Positions 7,216-15,981 of a DNA stretch of 51,694 bases are shown piece after piece. Made by a program: the position numbers and the translations under genes. The notes under the pieces were generated by a model. It saw only the letters and a list, made by a program, of their open reading frames with translations, ran no database searches and was not told where the DNA came from. Source of the DNA: Spirochaetota bacterium (GTDB lineage: Bacteria > Spirochaetota > UBA4802 > UBA5368). The first letter of the stretch is position 1. Each line of letters opens with the position of its first letter. The stretch lies in contig SCSX01000008.1 of NCBI GenBank assembly GCA_004297825.1, positions 1-51,694 on the forward strand. Direction: 5' to 3'.

Positions 7216-8361
7216 ATGGGCAAAAGAGTGGCGGTCTGCGCCGTGGCGCAGATTAAAAACGACCCGAATTACTGGCATCTGCGGTTTCAAAACATGCTGC
7301 ATGAGTGTTTCGAGTCCATCATGGGGCAGACCAAGGTCAACTTCGACATGGAGAAGGGGATCAGGACCGTCATCACCTGTTCTGACGACGTGTTCGACGC
7401 GCGGACGATTTCCAACAACGGCGTCACCGACGTGGTGGGCGCCCAGTTCCGCGGCGAGGAGAAGATGGCCCAGGAAAGCATCAACGGCCTCGGGTACGCG
7501 ATGGCGAGCATTCTTGCCGGGCACGACGACGTGGTGCTGTTCATGGGGCACTGCAAGGAATCCCAGGGCGAGAGCAAGAAAATGGTCATGAACCTCGCGT
7601 ACGACCCGTTTTTCTGCAGGCCGCTGGGGATGGATTTCGTGAACGCGGACGCGCTGCAGGCGCGCGCCTACATGCAAAAGTCGGGCGTGACCGATGCGCA
7701 TCTTGCAAAGGTCGTGGTGCGCTCGCGAAAGAACGCCCGAAGGAACCCCTATGCGCGCGAATGCGCACTCGTGGACGAAAACGAAGTAATGAATTCGCCC
7801 ATGCTCGCGGATCCGATGCGCGAGATGCACTACTATCCCGATACCGACTGGGCCTTCGGGATGCTGCTCTGCTGCGAGGAGCGCGTGAAGGAGTTCACGA
7901 AGAAGCCCGTGTGGGTAAGCGGGTACGGGAGCTGCATGGACAGCTATTTCCTGGGCGACCGCGACCTCACCTCGAATTTCTCGCTCAAGAACGCCGCGAA
8001 GCGCGCGTACGAGAAGGCGGGGGTGAAAGACCCGCGCAGGGAGATCGATATTTTCGAACTTTCGGATCACGCCGCGTACCAGCTTCCCATGTGGGCCGAG
8101 GGTGTGGGGATCGCCGATGAGGGCAAGGGCGGCGCCTGGATCGACGAGGGCGGAATGGAAAAGTATAACGTGAACCTTTCGGGCGGCCAGTTGAACGGAA
8201 ATCCCCTCCTCCTGGGCGGCGCCGCGCGGGCGATCGAATGCGTGCTGCAACTGCGCGGCGAGGCCGGTGACCGGCAGGTGAAGGGGGCGAAAAAGGCCCT
8301 TGCGCAGGCCGCATACGGCGGGGCCGGTCAGCACCAAGCCGTCGTCATACTGGAAGCGTGA
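7216..8361 (+). CDS. Thiolase-fold protein, type A, module 1
   Basis: A 381-residue member of the SCP-x/lipid-transfer branch of the thiolase superfamily. Superfamily landmarks are present: SILAGHDDVVLFMG, YFLGDRDL, ELSDHAAYQLP, NLSGGQLNGNP and RGEAGDRQVKGAKKAL. Counting back from the 'AG' before HDDVV, the residue expected to be the nucleophilic cysteine falls in KMAQESING and is not Cys. The usual His before 'DAF' reads SDH, and GHP reads GNP. Thiolytic activity is therefore doubtful, and a cleavage such as that of Ltp2-type aldolases is a possible alternative. ATG 7216 has AGGAGG at 6-base spacing; the in-frame ATG at 7210 has none. It is followed 12 bases later by a second thiolase-fold gene. 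Confidence 0.8.
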   Translation: MGKRVAVCAVAQIKNDPNYWHLRFQNMLHECFESIMGQTKVNFDMEKGIRTVITCSDDVFDARTISNNGVTDVVGAQFRGEEKMAQESINGLGYAMASILAGHDDVVLFMGHCKESQGESKKMVMNLAYDPFFCRPLGMDFVNADALQARAYMQKSGVTDAHLAKVVVRSRKNARRNPYARECALVDENEVMNSPMLADPMREMHYYPDTDWAFGMLLCCEERVKEFTKKPVWVSGYGSCMDSYFLGDRDLTSNFSLKNAAKRAYEKAGVKDPRREIDIFELSDHAAYQLPMWAEGVGIADEGKGGAWIDEGGMEKYNVNLSGGQLNGNPLLLGGAARAIECVLQLRGEAGDRQVKGAKKALAQAAYGGAGQHQAVVILEA

Positions 8362-8373
8362 GGAGGCATGGCA

Positions 8374-9591
8374 ATGGCACACAGGAAGAAGAACAGGAAT
8401 GTAGGCATTATCGGGATAGGCCAGACCAAGTATTCCAGTCATCGCGAGGACGTCAACCAGCCCGAAATGATCCACGAGGCGGTGATCGCTGCGCTCAAGG
8501 ATGCGGGCCTCACGATGAAGGACGTGGACTGCATAGTTCACGGAAACATGGAGCTCTTTGAAATGGTCCACCAGCCTGACCTCTGGCATACGCTGGGAAC
8601 CGGCGCGTACGGGAAGGACTGCATACGCATTACCACGGGAGGCACCGTGGGCGCGACGGTCGCCTGCGCTGCGGACAACCTCGTGGCCTCGGGGATGTAC
8701 GACATCGTCATGGCGATCGGCTTCGAGAAGCTCCAGGAGGGTCACACGACGGGCGGCATCACCAACATGGCCGACCCGCTCTGGTTCCGCCATCTGCAGA
8801 CGGGCGCCCTCACGGGCACCAAGGCGTACGACGTCATAAAGGAATTCGGCGAGGAACGCGCCAAGCGCGCCTCGCTCATGTACCGCATCATCATGGACAA
8901 GCACGCGGGACTCAACCCGAACGCCCACCGCGCGTTTGGACTCGAGTTCGAGCAGATCGACGACCTCATCAAGACCTCGCCCAGGCTCGTGGGTGATCTC
9001 AAGCTCATTGAGATGTGCTCCCAGTCGGACGGTGCATGCTGCGTGATCTTTGCCTGTGAAAAGAAGGCGAAGGAGCTCTCTAAGAAGCCCGTCTGGGTGC
9101 GCGACCATATCACCGTTCACCGCGAGGAGGTGTTCGTCATGTTCGGCTACGACGACAGGAACCCCTTCCCGGCGACGCACCGGTTCGCGGCCGAGCAGCT
9201 CTACACGCGCAATGGCGTCACGAGCCCGGTCGATTATTTCGACGTATTCGAGATGTACGACCCGGCGTCCTGGTGGGCGGTCGACTGGCTGCGCGACTTC
9301 TTCATGTTGAAGGGCGATGAGCACCTGAAGCTCGTTGAAAACAAGGAAATTATGATTGGCGGGAAGATCCCGGTCAATCCCTCCGGCGGCGTGATCGGCT
9401 CCAACCCGATTGGCGCCACGGCGCTCGTGCGCGTGGCGGAAGCCGCGCTGCAGGTCCGCGGCGACGCGGGCGCGCACCAGATTCCCACGCCCGTGAATCA
9501 CGCGCTGGCGTCCGGGTTTGGCGGGACGATGTGGACGGTGCTCATGATGCTTGAAAAGGAGCTTAACTGGCAGGAGGCGCACAATGGCTGA
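8374..9591 (+). CDS. Thiolase-fold protein, type B, module 1
   Basis: A 405-residue SCP-x-type thiolase-superfamily protein. The nucleophile region reads RITTGGTVGATV, with GGTVG where thiolases have CASG, followed by LVASGMYDIVMAIGFEKL. The first catalytic His region reads EMYDPAS, and the GHP motif reads SNPIGATALV. None of the three standard catalytic residues is obvious. It probably pairs with the type-A protein just upstream and with the DUF35 proteins downstream. ATG 8374 is preferred because AGGAGG lies 7 bases away; ATG 8368 is too close. The 3' end overlaps the next gene by 8 bases. Confidence 0.8.
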   Translation: MAHRKKNRNVGIIGIGQTKYSSHREDVNQPEMIHEAVIAALKDAGLTMKDVDCIVHGNMELFEMVHQPDLWHTLGTGAYGKDCIRITTGGTVGATVACAADNLVASGMYDIVMAIGFEKLQEGHTTGGITNMADPLWFRHLQTGALTGTKAYDVIKEFGEERAKRASLMYRIIMDKHAGLNPNAHRAFGLEFEQIDDLIKTSPRLVGDLKLIEMCSQSDGACCVIFACEKKAKELSKKPVWVRDHITVHREEVFVMFGYDDRNPFPATHRFAAEQLYTRNGVTSPVDYFDVFEMYDPASWWAVDWLRDFFMLKGDEHLKLVENKEIMIGGKIPVNPSGGVIGSNPIGATALVRVAEAALQVRGDAGAHQIPTPVNHALASGFGGTMWTVLMMLEKELNWQEAHNG

Positions 9592-10762
9592 ATATTGGGG
9601 TATGAAGGTTGAAGATATATTCAACACCATGAAGGAACGCTTCCGGCCCGAGGGCGCCAGGGACGTCAATGCCTCGTTCGGCTATGACATCAAGGGCGAG
9701 GGCAGGTGGCGGCTGACGGTCAAGAACAACGCGATGGACATCGATAAGACCGATGACCTCGCGGGGTGTGCGGCGATCATGCTCGCGGACGGCGAGACAT
9801 TCGTGGGCGTCAATACCGGGAAGGTCGACGGCGCGGGCGCCTTCACCTCCGGCAAGGTGAAAGTCGAAGGGAGCCTTTCCGACTTCGGGAAAACGGCGAA
9901 GATGTTCCGCAAGTTTTCGCCGCCCAGGAAGGAGTATATGGATAAGGATTACATCCTGGACATGTTCGGGACGATCGTATCGCGTTTTCAGCCCCAGAAC
10001 TGCGAGGGCTTGGAAGCGGCGATCGCGTACGATCTAAAAGGCGATGCGGGGGGCCAGTGGACCGCGGTCATCAAGGACGGGAAGTGCGCGCTTAAGAACA
10101 CCATCGAGGGCAAACCCACCGTACGGCTCGAAGTCGCGGCGTCCGACTGGGTGCGCGTGATGATGGGCAAGATCGACGCCATGAGTCTCCTCGCGGAGGG
10201 CAAGGCGGCGATCGTGGGGGACACGAGCCTGGCGCTCAGGCTGGGCCAGATCTTCGCGAAGTACACGCCCACGTGGGCGGCGCCGGAGCAGGAGCTCATC
10301 ATGCTCAAGAGGACCATATCGGTGAACCAGAAGTTTTCGACGGGTCCCGTCATGGGCAAGTTTCTCAACGCGCTCAAGGAAAAGAAAATTTTCACGAACA
10401 AGTGTCCCCGGTGCGGAAGGGTGCATCTGCCCGCGCGCGAGGTGTGCGCGGAATGCCGCGTCCCCGCGACGGAATGGGTCACCGTGGGACCCAAGGGGCA
10501 GGTTCGGTTCATGGAATACGTGTACTACGCCTCCCCGGACCCGCTCACGGGCGAGACCCGCGACACGCCGTACGGCATGGGCAACATACTGCTGGACGGC
10601 TGTATCGGCAACGACACCTTCGCGCACCTGATACGGCGCGACCAGATCGACCGGATCAAGGGCGGCAATAACGAGGTTTCGGGTACCCGCGTGCGCCCCG
10701 TCTGGAACGAGACGCGCACGGGTAGCATTCACGACATCAAGTATTTCGAAATAGACGAGTGA
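9584..10762 (+). CDS. Tandem SCP2 domains fused to a DUF35 OB-fold
   Basis: A 392-residue three-domain protein. Residues about 5-105 and 115-225 are two SCP2-like sterol-carrier domains; both repeat an 'F.P..... AAIAYDLKG' pattern and a later ADWVRVMMGKID-type segment (the first copy is more diverged). Residues about 250-392 are a DUF35 domain: a zinc ribbon CPRCGRVHLPAREVCAEC followed by an OB-fold with the insert DPLTGETRDTPYGMG. DUF35 proteins bind thiolase-fold enzymes and shape their acyl-CoA site. The SCP2 part may hold a hydrophobic substrate. The ATG at 9584 has AGGAGG upstream and overlaps the previous gene by 8 bases. Its DUF35 part resembles the one encoded at 19599. Confidence 0.8.
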   Translation: MAEYWGMKVEDIFNTMKERFRPEGARDVNASFGYDIKGEGRWRLTVKNNAMDIDKTDDLAGCAAIMLADGETFVGVNTGKVDGAGAFTSGKVKVEGSLSDFGKTAKMFRKFSPPRKEYMDKDYILDMFGTIVSRFQPQNCEGLEAAIAYDLKGDAGGQWTAVIKDGKCALKNTIEGKPTVRLEVAASDWVRVMMGKIDAMSLLAEGKAAIVGDTSLALRLGQIFAKYTPTWAAPEQELIMLKRTISVNQKFSTGPVMGKFLNALKEKKIFTNKCPRCGRVHLPAREVCAECRVPATEWVTVGPKGQVRFMEYVYYASPDPLTGETRDTPYGMGNILLDGCIGNDTFAHLIRRDQIDRIKGGNNEVSGTRVRPVWNETRTGSIHDIKYFEIDE

Positions 10763-10773
10763 GGAGGGGAGCA

Positions 10774-12198
10774 ATGAGTCTGGATTTCGATCGTAAGGAT
10801 TGCTTCGTCGTTGATGGGAAACTCGCACTCCCCTACACCTACTTTGCCGGCAGGATGGGGAGCAAGTTCATCACCACGCTGCGGGACGAGAAGAAGATCA
10901 TGGGAGTCAAGTGCCCGGTCTGCAACAAGGTGTACGTGCCGCCGCGGCAGACGTGCGAGATCGACATGACGGATATACGCGAAAACTGGGTGGAGCTCAG
11001 GAACACGGGCGAGGTCACGAATTTCACCGTGATCCGCTACGACGACAAGCACCTGCCCAGGAAGGCGCCGTTCATTCTCGCGCTCGTCAAGCTTGACGGC
11101 GCGGACAGCCCCTTCGCGCATATCCTCGAAGGGATCGTGCCGGAGGAGGTTACCCTGGGAATGCGGGTCGAGGCCGTATTCGCGAAGGCGACTACGAGCA
11201 CGATACTCGATATCGACCATTTTGAGCCCGCCAGGGTATCGAAGGTTCAGGTTTCCGAACCGGCACCGCGCGCGCAGGAACACGCGGCCGTACCAAAATC
11301 AAAAGAAGAGCTTGATCAGGACGAGAGGAGGAAAGCAATGTCGAAAAAAATCATTATCACCGCGGCCCTTGCGGGTGCCGCAACCATGAAGAATCAGAAC
11401 CCGGCCGTCCCGTATTCACCCCAGGAGTTCGCGGATGACGCGTACAAATGCTGGAAGGCAGGCGCGGCGATGGTCCACGTCCACGCGCGCGAGGACTCGG
11501 GCATGGCGACGCACGACCACGGCCGCATCAAGGATACGCACGACGCCATCAGGGAAAAATGCCCGGACCTCATCGTGAACATGAGCTCCGCCGTGGGCAT
11601 GGGCAAGACCGCGGAGCAGCGTATCAGCCAGATCATCCACGTGAAACCGGAGATGGCGTCGCTCAATACCAACACGATGAACTTTTCGCTCGTCGACCGC
11701 AAGTCGGGCAAGGTCTTCATCGATTTCGTATTTGAGAACACCTTCACCATGCTGCAGGATTTCGGGAAGGCCATGGAAGAGGCCGGCGTGAAACCGGAGA
11801 TGGAGCTGTACGACATGGGCGGGCTGGACAACTGGGCCCTCATCGCGAAGCAGGGTTTCTTCACCAGGCCCTTCAATTTCAACTTCGTGTGGGGGGTCGC
11901 GGGCGGTCAGGCGTTCCGGCCGGATGCGTTCATGACCATGAAGCACGCGCTGCCTGAAGGCGCGAACTTCACCACGTGCGGCGTCGGCACGGACCAGTTT
12001 CCGGCCATCACAATGTCGTCGCTTGCGGGCGGACACATGCGCGTGGGTCTGGAGGACAACATCCGCATACCCACCGGCGAGCTCGCAAAGGGAAGCTATG
12101 AGCAGGTCGAGTGGGCAGTGAAGATCGCCCAGATCGCCGGCCGCGAGGTCGCGACGCCCGACGAGGCGCGCGCGATCATGGGTCTCCGGAAAAGGTAA
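10774..12198 (+). CDS. DUF35 OB-fold fused in frame to a BKACE (DUF849) enzyme
   Basis: One uninterrupted 474-residue frame. Residues 1-160 are a DUF35 domain: an N-terminal helix region, CPVCNKVYVPPRQTC, and an OB-fold ending GMRVEAVF. The zinc ribbon has only three cysteines; the fourth position is Asp or Met. A Pro/Ala/charge-rich linker (about 160-188) leads to a complete 286-residue BKACE domain with the zinc motif VHVHARED and a late GGHMRVGLEDN. BKACE enzymes cleave a beta-keto acid with acetyl-CoA into acetoacetate and an acyl-CoA. A strong ribosome site and an in-frame ATG at 11338 mean BKACE may also be made alone. The gene starts at ATG 10774 behind GAGGAGG. It closes the first module and is followed by a perfect palindrome. 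Confidence 0.8.
   Translation: MSLDFDRKDCFVVDGKLALPYTYFAGRMGSKFITTLRDEKKIMGVKCPVCNKVYVPPRQTCEIDMTDIRENWVELRNTGEVTNFTVIRYDDKHLPRKAPFILALVKLDGADSPFAHILEGIVPEEVTLGMRVEAVFAKATTSTILDIDHFEPARVSKVQVSEPAPRAQEHAAVPKSKEELDQDERRKAMSKKIIITAALAGAATMKNQNPAVPYSPQEFADDAYKCWKAGAAMVHVHAREDSGMATHDHGRIKDTHDAIREKCPDLIVNMSSAVGMGKTAEQRISQIIHVKPEMASLNTNTMNFSLVDRKSGKVFIDFVFENTFTMLQDFGKAMEEAGVKPEMELYDMGGLDNWALIAKQGFFTRPFNFNFVWGVAGGQAFRPDAFMTMKHALPEGANFTTCGVGTDQFPAITMSSLAGGHMRVGLEDNIRIPTGELAKGSYEQVEWAVKIAQIAGREVATPDEARAIMGLRKR
11323..11340 (+). promoter_or_regulatory. Internal ribosome site and ATG for BKACE
   Basis: GAGAGGAGG (11323-11331) stands 6 bases before ATG 11338, in frame with the upstream DUF35 domain and with no stop between them. 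The spacing and strength equal the best start sites of the cluster. It marks the likely ancestral start of a separate BKACE gene and may still be used. Confidence 0.75.
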
Positions 12199-12214
12199 AA
12201 TTTATACGCCCGAA

Positions 12215-12258
12215 GGCGGTCCGAAGGCGCGAATATATATTCGCGCCTTCGGACCGCC
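12215..12258. repeat. Perfect 44-bp palindrome after the BKACE gene
   Basis: The 22 bases 12215-12236 are followed directly by their exact reverse complement (12237-12258). The core is GAAGGCGCGAATAT and the outer arm GGCGGTCC is specific to this site. It begins 17 bases after the stop codon; no T-run follows. It probably folds as a very stable RNA hairpin at the end of the first module. Confidence 0.85.
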
Positions 12259-12291
12259 GGGCTCGCATGCGTGAGAATTGAGGTGGAGCAA

Positions 12292-13068
12292 ATGGCCAAG
12301 TGCGTTTATGAAGTGAACGACAGGGGGATTGCGTTATTAAAGATCAATAATCCGCCCATGAACGCGCTGGACGAGCAGACGATGCTGGAGCTTGAGTTCT
12401 CGATGCGCCAGGTCGAGGTCGACGATCGCGTGAAGGTGGTAATCATAACCGGCGAGGGGACGACCTTCGTGGTGGGTGCGGATGTGAACAAGGTGCGCAA
12501 CGTGAAAAGGGCGGAGGACGGGCGGAGGCTCACGACCCGCGCCCATGAAATCATGGACCTAATAATGAATTCGAGGAAGCCGGTGATCGCGGCCATAAAC
12601 GGGCTGTGTCTCGGAGGCGGCATGGAGCTCGCAATGGCGTGCCACATCCGGATCGCGGGCGACCAGGCGCAGATGGGCCTTCCCGAGATCATGCTCGGCA
12701 TCATGCCCGGTTTTGGCGGAACGCAGAGGAGTGCGAGGCTCCTGGGGGCCGGGAAGGCGCTCGAAATAATGCTCACCGGGAAATTCATCGACATGACCGA
12801 GGCGAAAGAGATCGGGCTCGTCGGCCGGGTAGTGCCTCAGTCCGATATCATGAATGAAGCCGAAAAGCTCGCGAAACAGATCGCGTCGAAGGGGCAGCTG
12901 GCGGTGCGCGCAATCGTGGAGGCGGTCATCGAGGGCGGACGCATGACGCTCAGGGAAGGACTCGAACTCGAATCGGAACTTTTCGGGAGGCTCGCAGAAT
13001 CCGAGGACAAGGAGGAGGGGATAAACGCATTTCTCGAAAAGCGCACACCGGCGTTCAAAGATAAATAG
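12292..13068 (+). CDS. Enoyl-CoA hydratase (crotonase family)
   Basis: A 258-residue crotonase. It has the oxyanion segment GADVNKVRN near residue 62 and GLCLGGGMELAMAC, with E112 and E132 in the places of the two catalytic glutamates of rat enoyl-CoA hydratase (20 residues apart), followed by GIMPGFGGTQR. Both glutamates being present favours true hydratase activity on 2-enoyl-CoA. A ring-cleaving hydrolase of the same fold remains possible, given the neighbours. ATG 12292 follows AGGTGGAG; the GTG at 12271 is less likely. It begins 34 bases after a perfect palindrome and is followed after 22 bases by an acyl-CoA synthetase gene. Confidence 0.9.
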   Translation: MAKCVYEVNDRGIALLKINNPPMNALDEQTMLELEFSMRQVEVDDRVKVVIITGEGTTFVVGADVNKVRNVKRAEDGRRLTTRAHEIMDLIMNSRKPVIAAINGLCLGGGMELAMACHIRIAGDQAQMGLPEIMLGIMPGFGGTQRSARLLGAGKALEIMLTGKFIDMTEAKEIGLVGRVVPQSDIMNEAEKLAKQIASKGQLAVRAIVEAVIEGGRMTLREGLELESELFGRLAESEDKEEGINAFLEKRTPAFKDK

Positions 13069-13090
13069 AAAAAATCCCGGAGGACTCGTA

Positions 13091-14905
13091 ATGGAAGAAA
13101 AAACCATTAACTCGGTCTTTAGAAACAGGGTTAAAAAATACGGCGACAGGCTCGCGGTCGAAAAAAAGCTCAAGGGCGCATGGCAGCAGGCCACGTGGAA
13201 CCAGTATTACGGCAATGCGCGCGCGGCGGGTCTGGGGCTCCATGAACTGGGCGTACGCAAGGGCGACCGGGTCTGCCTTATCTGCGACAACCGCCTCGAG
13301 TGGCTCTATACCGACATGGGCACGCTGGGAATCGGCGCCGTGCTCGTCCCCATCTACGCGACGCTCGCCGATGAAGAAGCGGAATACATTATCGGCCATT
13401 CGGACGCCAGGGTCGTGATCGTCGAAAACAATGCCCAGTACCGGAAGGTGTGCGAGGCGCAGAAAACCTGCCCGGCGCTGGTTAAAACCGTGCTCATCGA
13501 CGGGGAGGATGTCGGCGCGCTGCCACCGTCCGTAATGATGTTCCAGGATCTCATGGCGCTCGGCGGAAAAAGGCACGAGGCGGAGCCGGCCCTGTTCGAA
13601 AAGCTCGCGGACGGCGTCGATCGCGAGGACCTGGCCACCTTCGTGTACACCTCGGGCACCACGGGACCGCCCAAGGGCGCGATGATTTCCCACAAGAACA
13701 TTATGGCGCAGATGCTCGCGCTCGACGCGGTCAGGCCTCAGTTCGGGTTTGATACCGATAACACCGTTCCCTTCCTGCCGCTTTCTCACGTGTTCGAAAG
13801 GATCGCCGGCCATTTTTACGGAATGTACGTGGGACTCACCGCGTCATACGCCGAGAGCATGGACACGATCGTCGCCGATATCCAGGAGAAACGGCCCACG
13901 GAGATACTCGCGGTGCCGCGCGTGTGCGAAAAAGTCTTTCAGCGCATCACCATGCAGGTGAAGGAGCAGCCGGTGTGGAAGCAGAAGGTGTTCTACTGGG
14001 GACAGAAGGTGGGTCAGCGCATCTCCGAGTTGCGCGAGGCGAAAAGGCCGATTCCCCTGGGGACGCGCCTCCGTTACGCGATAGCCTACCGCATGATCTT
14101 CAAAAAACTCGCGATGGCGCTTGGCGGGCGCGTACGATGGATGACGGCGTCGGGGGCGCCCACGGCCAGGGAAATCATTCAATTCTTCAACGCGGCGGGA
14201 ATCCAGGTGGTGGAGGGCTACGGCATGACCGAGCTCACCGCTCCCGCGACGATGAGCAACCTCGCGGATTACCGGATAGGGACTGTCGGCAAGCCCCTTC
14301 CCGGTTACCAGATCAAGCTCGCGGACGACGGCGAGATACTGGTCAAGGGAGAGTGCGTGATCAAGGGATACTGGAAGCTTCCGGACGCGACCAGGGATTC
14401 GTTCACGCGCGACGGATTCTTCATGACGGGAGACATAGGCGCATTTACCGATGAGGGGTTTCTCATGATCACGGACCGCAAAAAGGACCTGATCATCACC
14501 TCGGGCGGCAAGAACGTGGCCCCGCAGAATATCGAAAACCTCTTCAAGAGCGACCCGCTGTTTACCCAGTTCATCGTGATAGGCGAGCGCAGGAAATACC
14601 TGAGCGCGCTGTGCAACATCGACCTCGTGCTCGCCGCGAAGCTCGCGAGCGATCGGAAGATCGCGTTCGGGAAGCCCGAGGAACTGCTCGATAACCGGGA
14701 ATTCCTGGATATCGTGGACGAGCGTGTGGCCGAGCGCAACCGTCACCTCGCGAAATACGAATCCATCAAGAAATACCGCATCGTGAAGCGCGAATTTTCA
14801 AAGGAATCCGGCGAGCTCACCGCGACGCTCAAGGTGAAGCGAAAGGCGGTAGGCGAATTATATAAAGACCTGATTGAAAGCATGTATGCCGAAAATGAGG
14901 CCTGA
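13091..14905 (+). CDS. Long-chain acyl-CoA synthetase (AMP-forming)
   Basis: A 604-residue member of the ANL superfamily, similar to long-chain fatty acyl-CoA ligases. The ATP loop YTSGTTGPPKG lies near residue 186, the EGYGMTELTAP motif in the middle, and TGDIGAF, DRKKDLIITSGGKNVAP and a C-terminal lysine region complete the two domains. It activates a carboxylic acid to its CoA thioester with ATP, the likely entry step of the pathway. ATG 13091 follows GGAGGA. The stop codon lies inside a perfect palindrome (14898-14941). The acid it uses cannot be read from the sequence. Confidence 0.92.
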   Translation: MEEKTINSVFRNRVKKYGDRLAVEKKLKGAWQQATWNQYYGNARAAGLGLHELGVRKGDRVCLICDNRLEWLYTDMGTLGIGAVLVPIYATLADEEAEYIIGHSDARVVIVENNAQYRKVCEAQKTCPALVKTVLIDGEDVGALPPSVMMFQDLMALGGKRHEAEPALFEKLADGVDREDLATFVYTSGTTGPPKGAMISHKNIMAQMLALDAVRPQFGFDTDNTVPFLPLSHVFERIAGHFYGMYVGLTASYAESMDTIVADIQEKRPTEILAVPRVCEKVFQRITMQVKEQPVWKQKVFYWGQKVGQRISELREAKRPIPLGTRLRYAIAYRMIFKKLAMALGGRVRWMTASGAPTAREIIQFFNAAGIQVVEGYGMTELTAPATMSNLADYRIGTVGKPLPGYQIKLADDGEILVKGECVIKGYWKLPDATRDSFTRDGFFMTGDIGAFTDEGFLMITDRKKDLIITSGGKNVAPQNIENLFKSDPLFTQFIVIGERRKYLSALCNIDLVLAAKLASDRKIAFGKPEELLDNREFLDIVDERVAERNRHLAKYESIKKYRIVKREFSKESGELTATLKVKRKAVGELYKDLIESMYAENEA

Positions 14906-14941
14906 GAAGGCGCGAATATATATTCGCGCCTTCTCAGGCCT
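14898..14941. repeat. Perfect 44-bp palindrome over a stop codon
   Basis: The 22 bases 14898-14919 are followed directly by their exact reverse complement. The core AGAAGGCGCGAATAT is shared with the element at 12215, while the outer arm GGCCTG belongs to this site and includes the TGA stop of the acyl-CoA synthetase. No T-run follows. Confidence 0.85.
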
Positions 14942-14980
14942 GGCCGGTTCGACCGGCGATAATTTTATGGAGGACCAGAT

Positions 14981-15970
14981 ATGACGATGGATCTCAAGTC
15001 GGGAATAAACACCCTGTTCACCGATCCCGATCCGGACAATGCGCGTGAATTTTTCAGGCACAAGTCCCGGGCGATGAAATCAAAGCTCACCACCGTGCAG
15101 GAAGCGGTGCGCACGATGATCAAGGACGGCGACTATGTCGCGATAGGCGGGTTCGGGGCGAACAGGATCCCCACGGCGATACTGCACGAAATGGTGCGCC
15201 AGAAGAAAAAGAACCTGGGCTTCGCGGGACATACCTCTACCCATGACTTCCAGATACTGGTCGGCGGGGAATGCATCGACCGCTGCGACGTGGCCTACAT
15301 CATAGGCCTCGAGGCGCGGGGATTGTCGGCATCCGCGCGGCGCTACGTCGAGAGCGGGAAGCTCAAGCTCACTGAGTGGACGAACGGGACCCTCTCGTGG
15401 AGGCTCAAGGCGGCGGCCATGGGGCTTTCCTTTCTGCCGGCGCGCAACATTATGGGGACCGATACCTTCAAGTACAGCGCCGGCAAGGAGATCGAGTGCC
15501 CGTACACAGGGAAAAAGTTCGCGGCGCACCCTGCGCTCTACCCGGACTTCGCGGCGATCCACGTGCACGAGTGCGATGTCTATGGGAACGCACGCGTCTA
15601 CGGGGCCTCGGTCTCGGACCAGGACCTGGCGAAGGCGGCCAAGCGCGTGGTGCTGACCACGGAGCGCATCATCTCCACCGACAAGATCCGGCAGAACCCG
15701 GAGTGCACGTTCATCCCGTTCTGGTGCGTGGACGCCGTCATCGAGGTGCCCTACGGGAGCTACCCGGGCAACATGCCCTACGAGTACTTCTCGGACGAGG
15801 CGCACATCAAGGAATGGCTGACCGTGGAGAAGGACCCGGACGAGTTCAGGAAGTTCCTGGATAAACAGATCTACGGGACGAAGGACTTCTACGAATACCT
15901 GGAGCTTAACGGCGGTATCGGGAAGATGATGAAACTGCGGTCGATCGAGCTTTTGACCGACAGGCAGTAA
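14981..15970 (+). CDS. CoA-transferase alpha subunit (GctA/IpdA-like)
   Basis: A 329-residue class I CoA-transferase alpha subunit. Visible landmarks are AIGGFGANRIPTAIL, GLEARGLS, TEWTNGTLSWRLKA, HVHECDVYGNARVYG and VPYGSYPGNMPYEYFS; the last is typical of the glutaconate CoA-transferase A group. The same fold includes IpdA, part of the steroid ring-cleaving hydrolase. It works with the beta subunit encoded 11 bases downstream. An N-terminal extension of about 25 residues precedes the usual start (KSKLTTVQEAV). ATG 14981 has TGGAGGA at 6-base spacing. It probably moves CoA between an acid intermediate and an acyl-CoA donor. Confidence 0.88.
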   Translation: MTMDLKSGINTLFTDPDPDNAREFFRHKSRAMKSKLTTVQEAVRTMIKDGDYVAIGGFGANRIPTAILHEMVRQKKKNLGFAGHTSTHDFQILVGGECIDRCDVAYIIGLEARGLSASARRYVESGKLKLTEWTNGTLSWRLKAAAMGLSFLPARNIMGTDTFKYSAGKEIECPYTGKKFAAHPALYPDFAAIHVHECDVYGNARVYGASVSDQDLAKAAKRVVLTTERIISTDKIRQNPECTFIPFWCVDAVIEVPYGSYPGNMPYEYFSDEAHIKEWLTVEKDPDEFRKFLDKQIYGTKDFYEYLELNGGIGKMMKLRSIELLTDRQ

Positions 15971-15981
15971 GGAGGACGACA

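Noticed and set aside
7195-9669. A very long open frame on the minus strand across the first two thiolase-fold genes
   Set aside because: It is antisense to well-supported genes with strong ribosome sites. Its translation is rich in Arg, His and Val without any family motif, a common effect of GC-rich codon bias.
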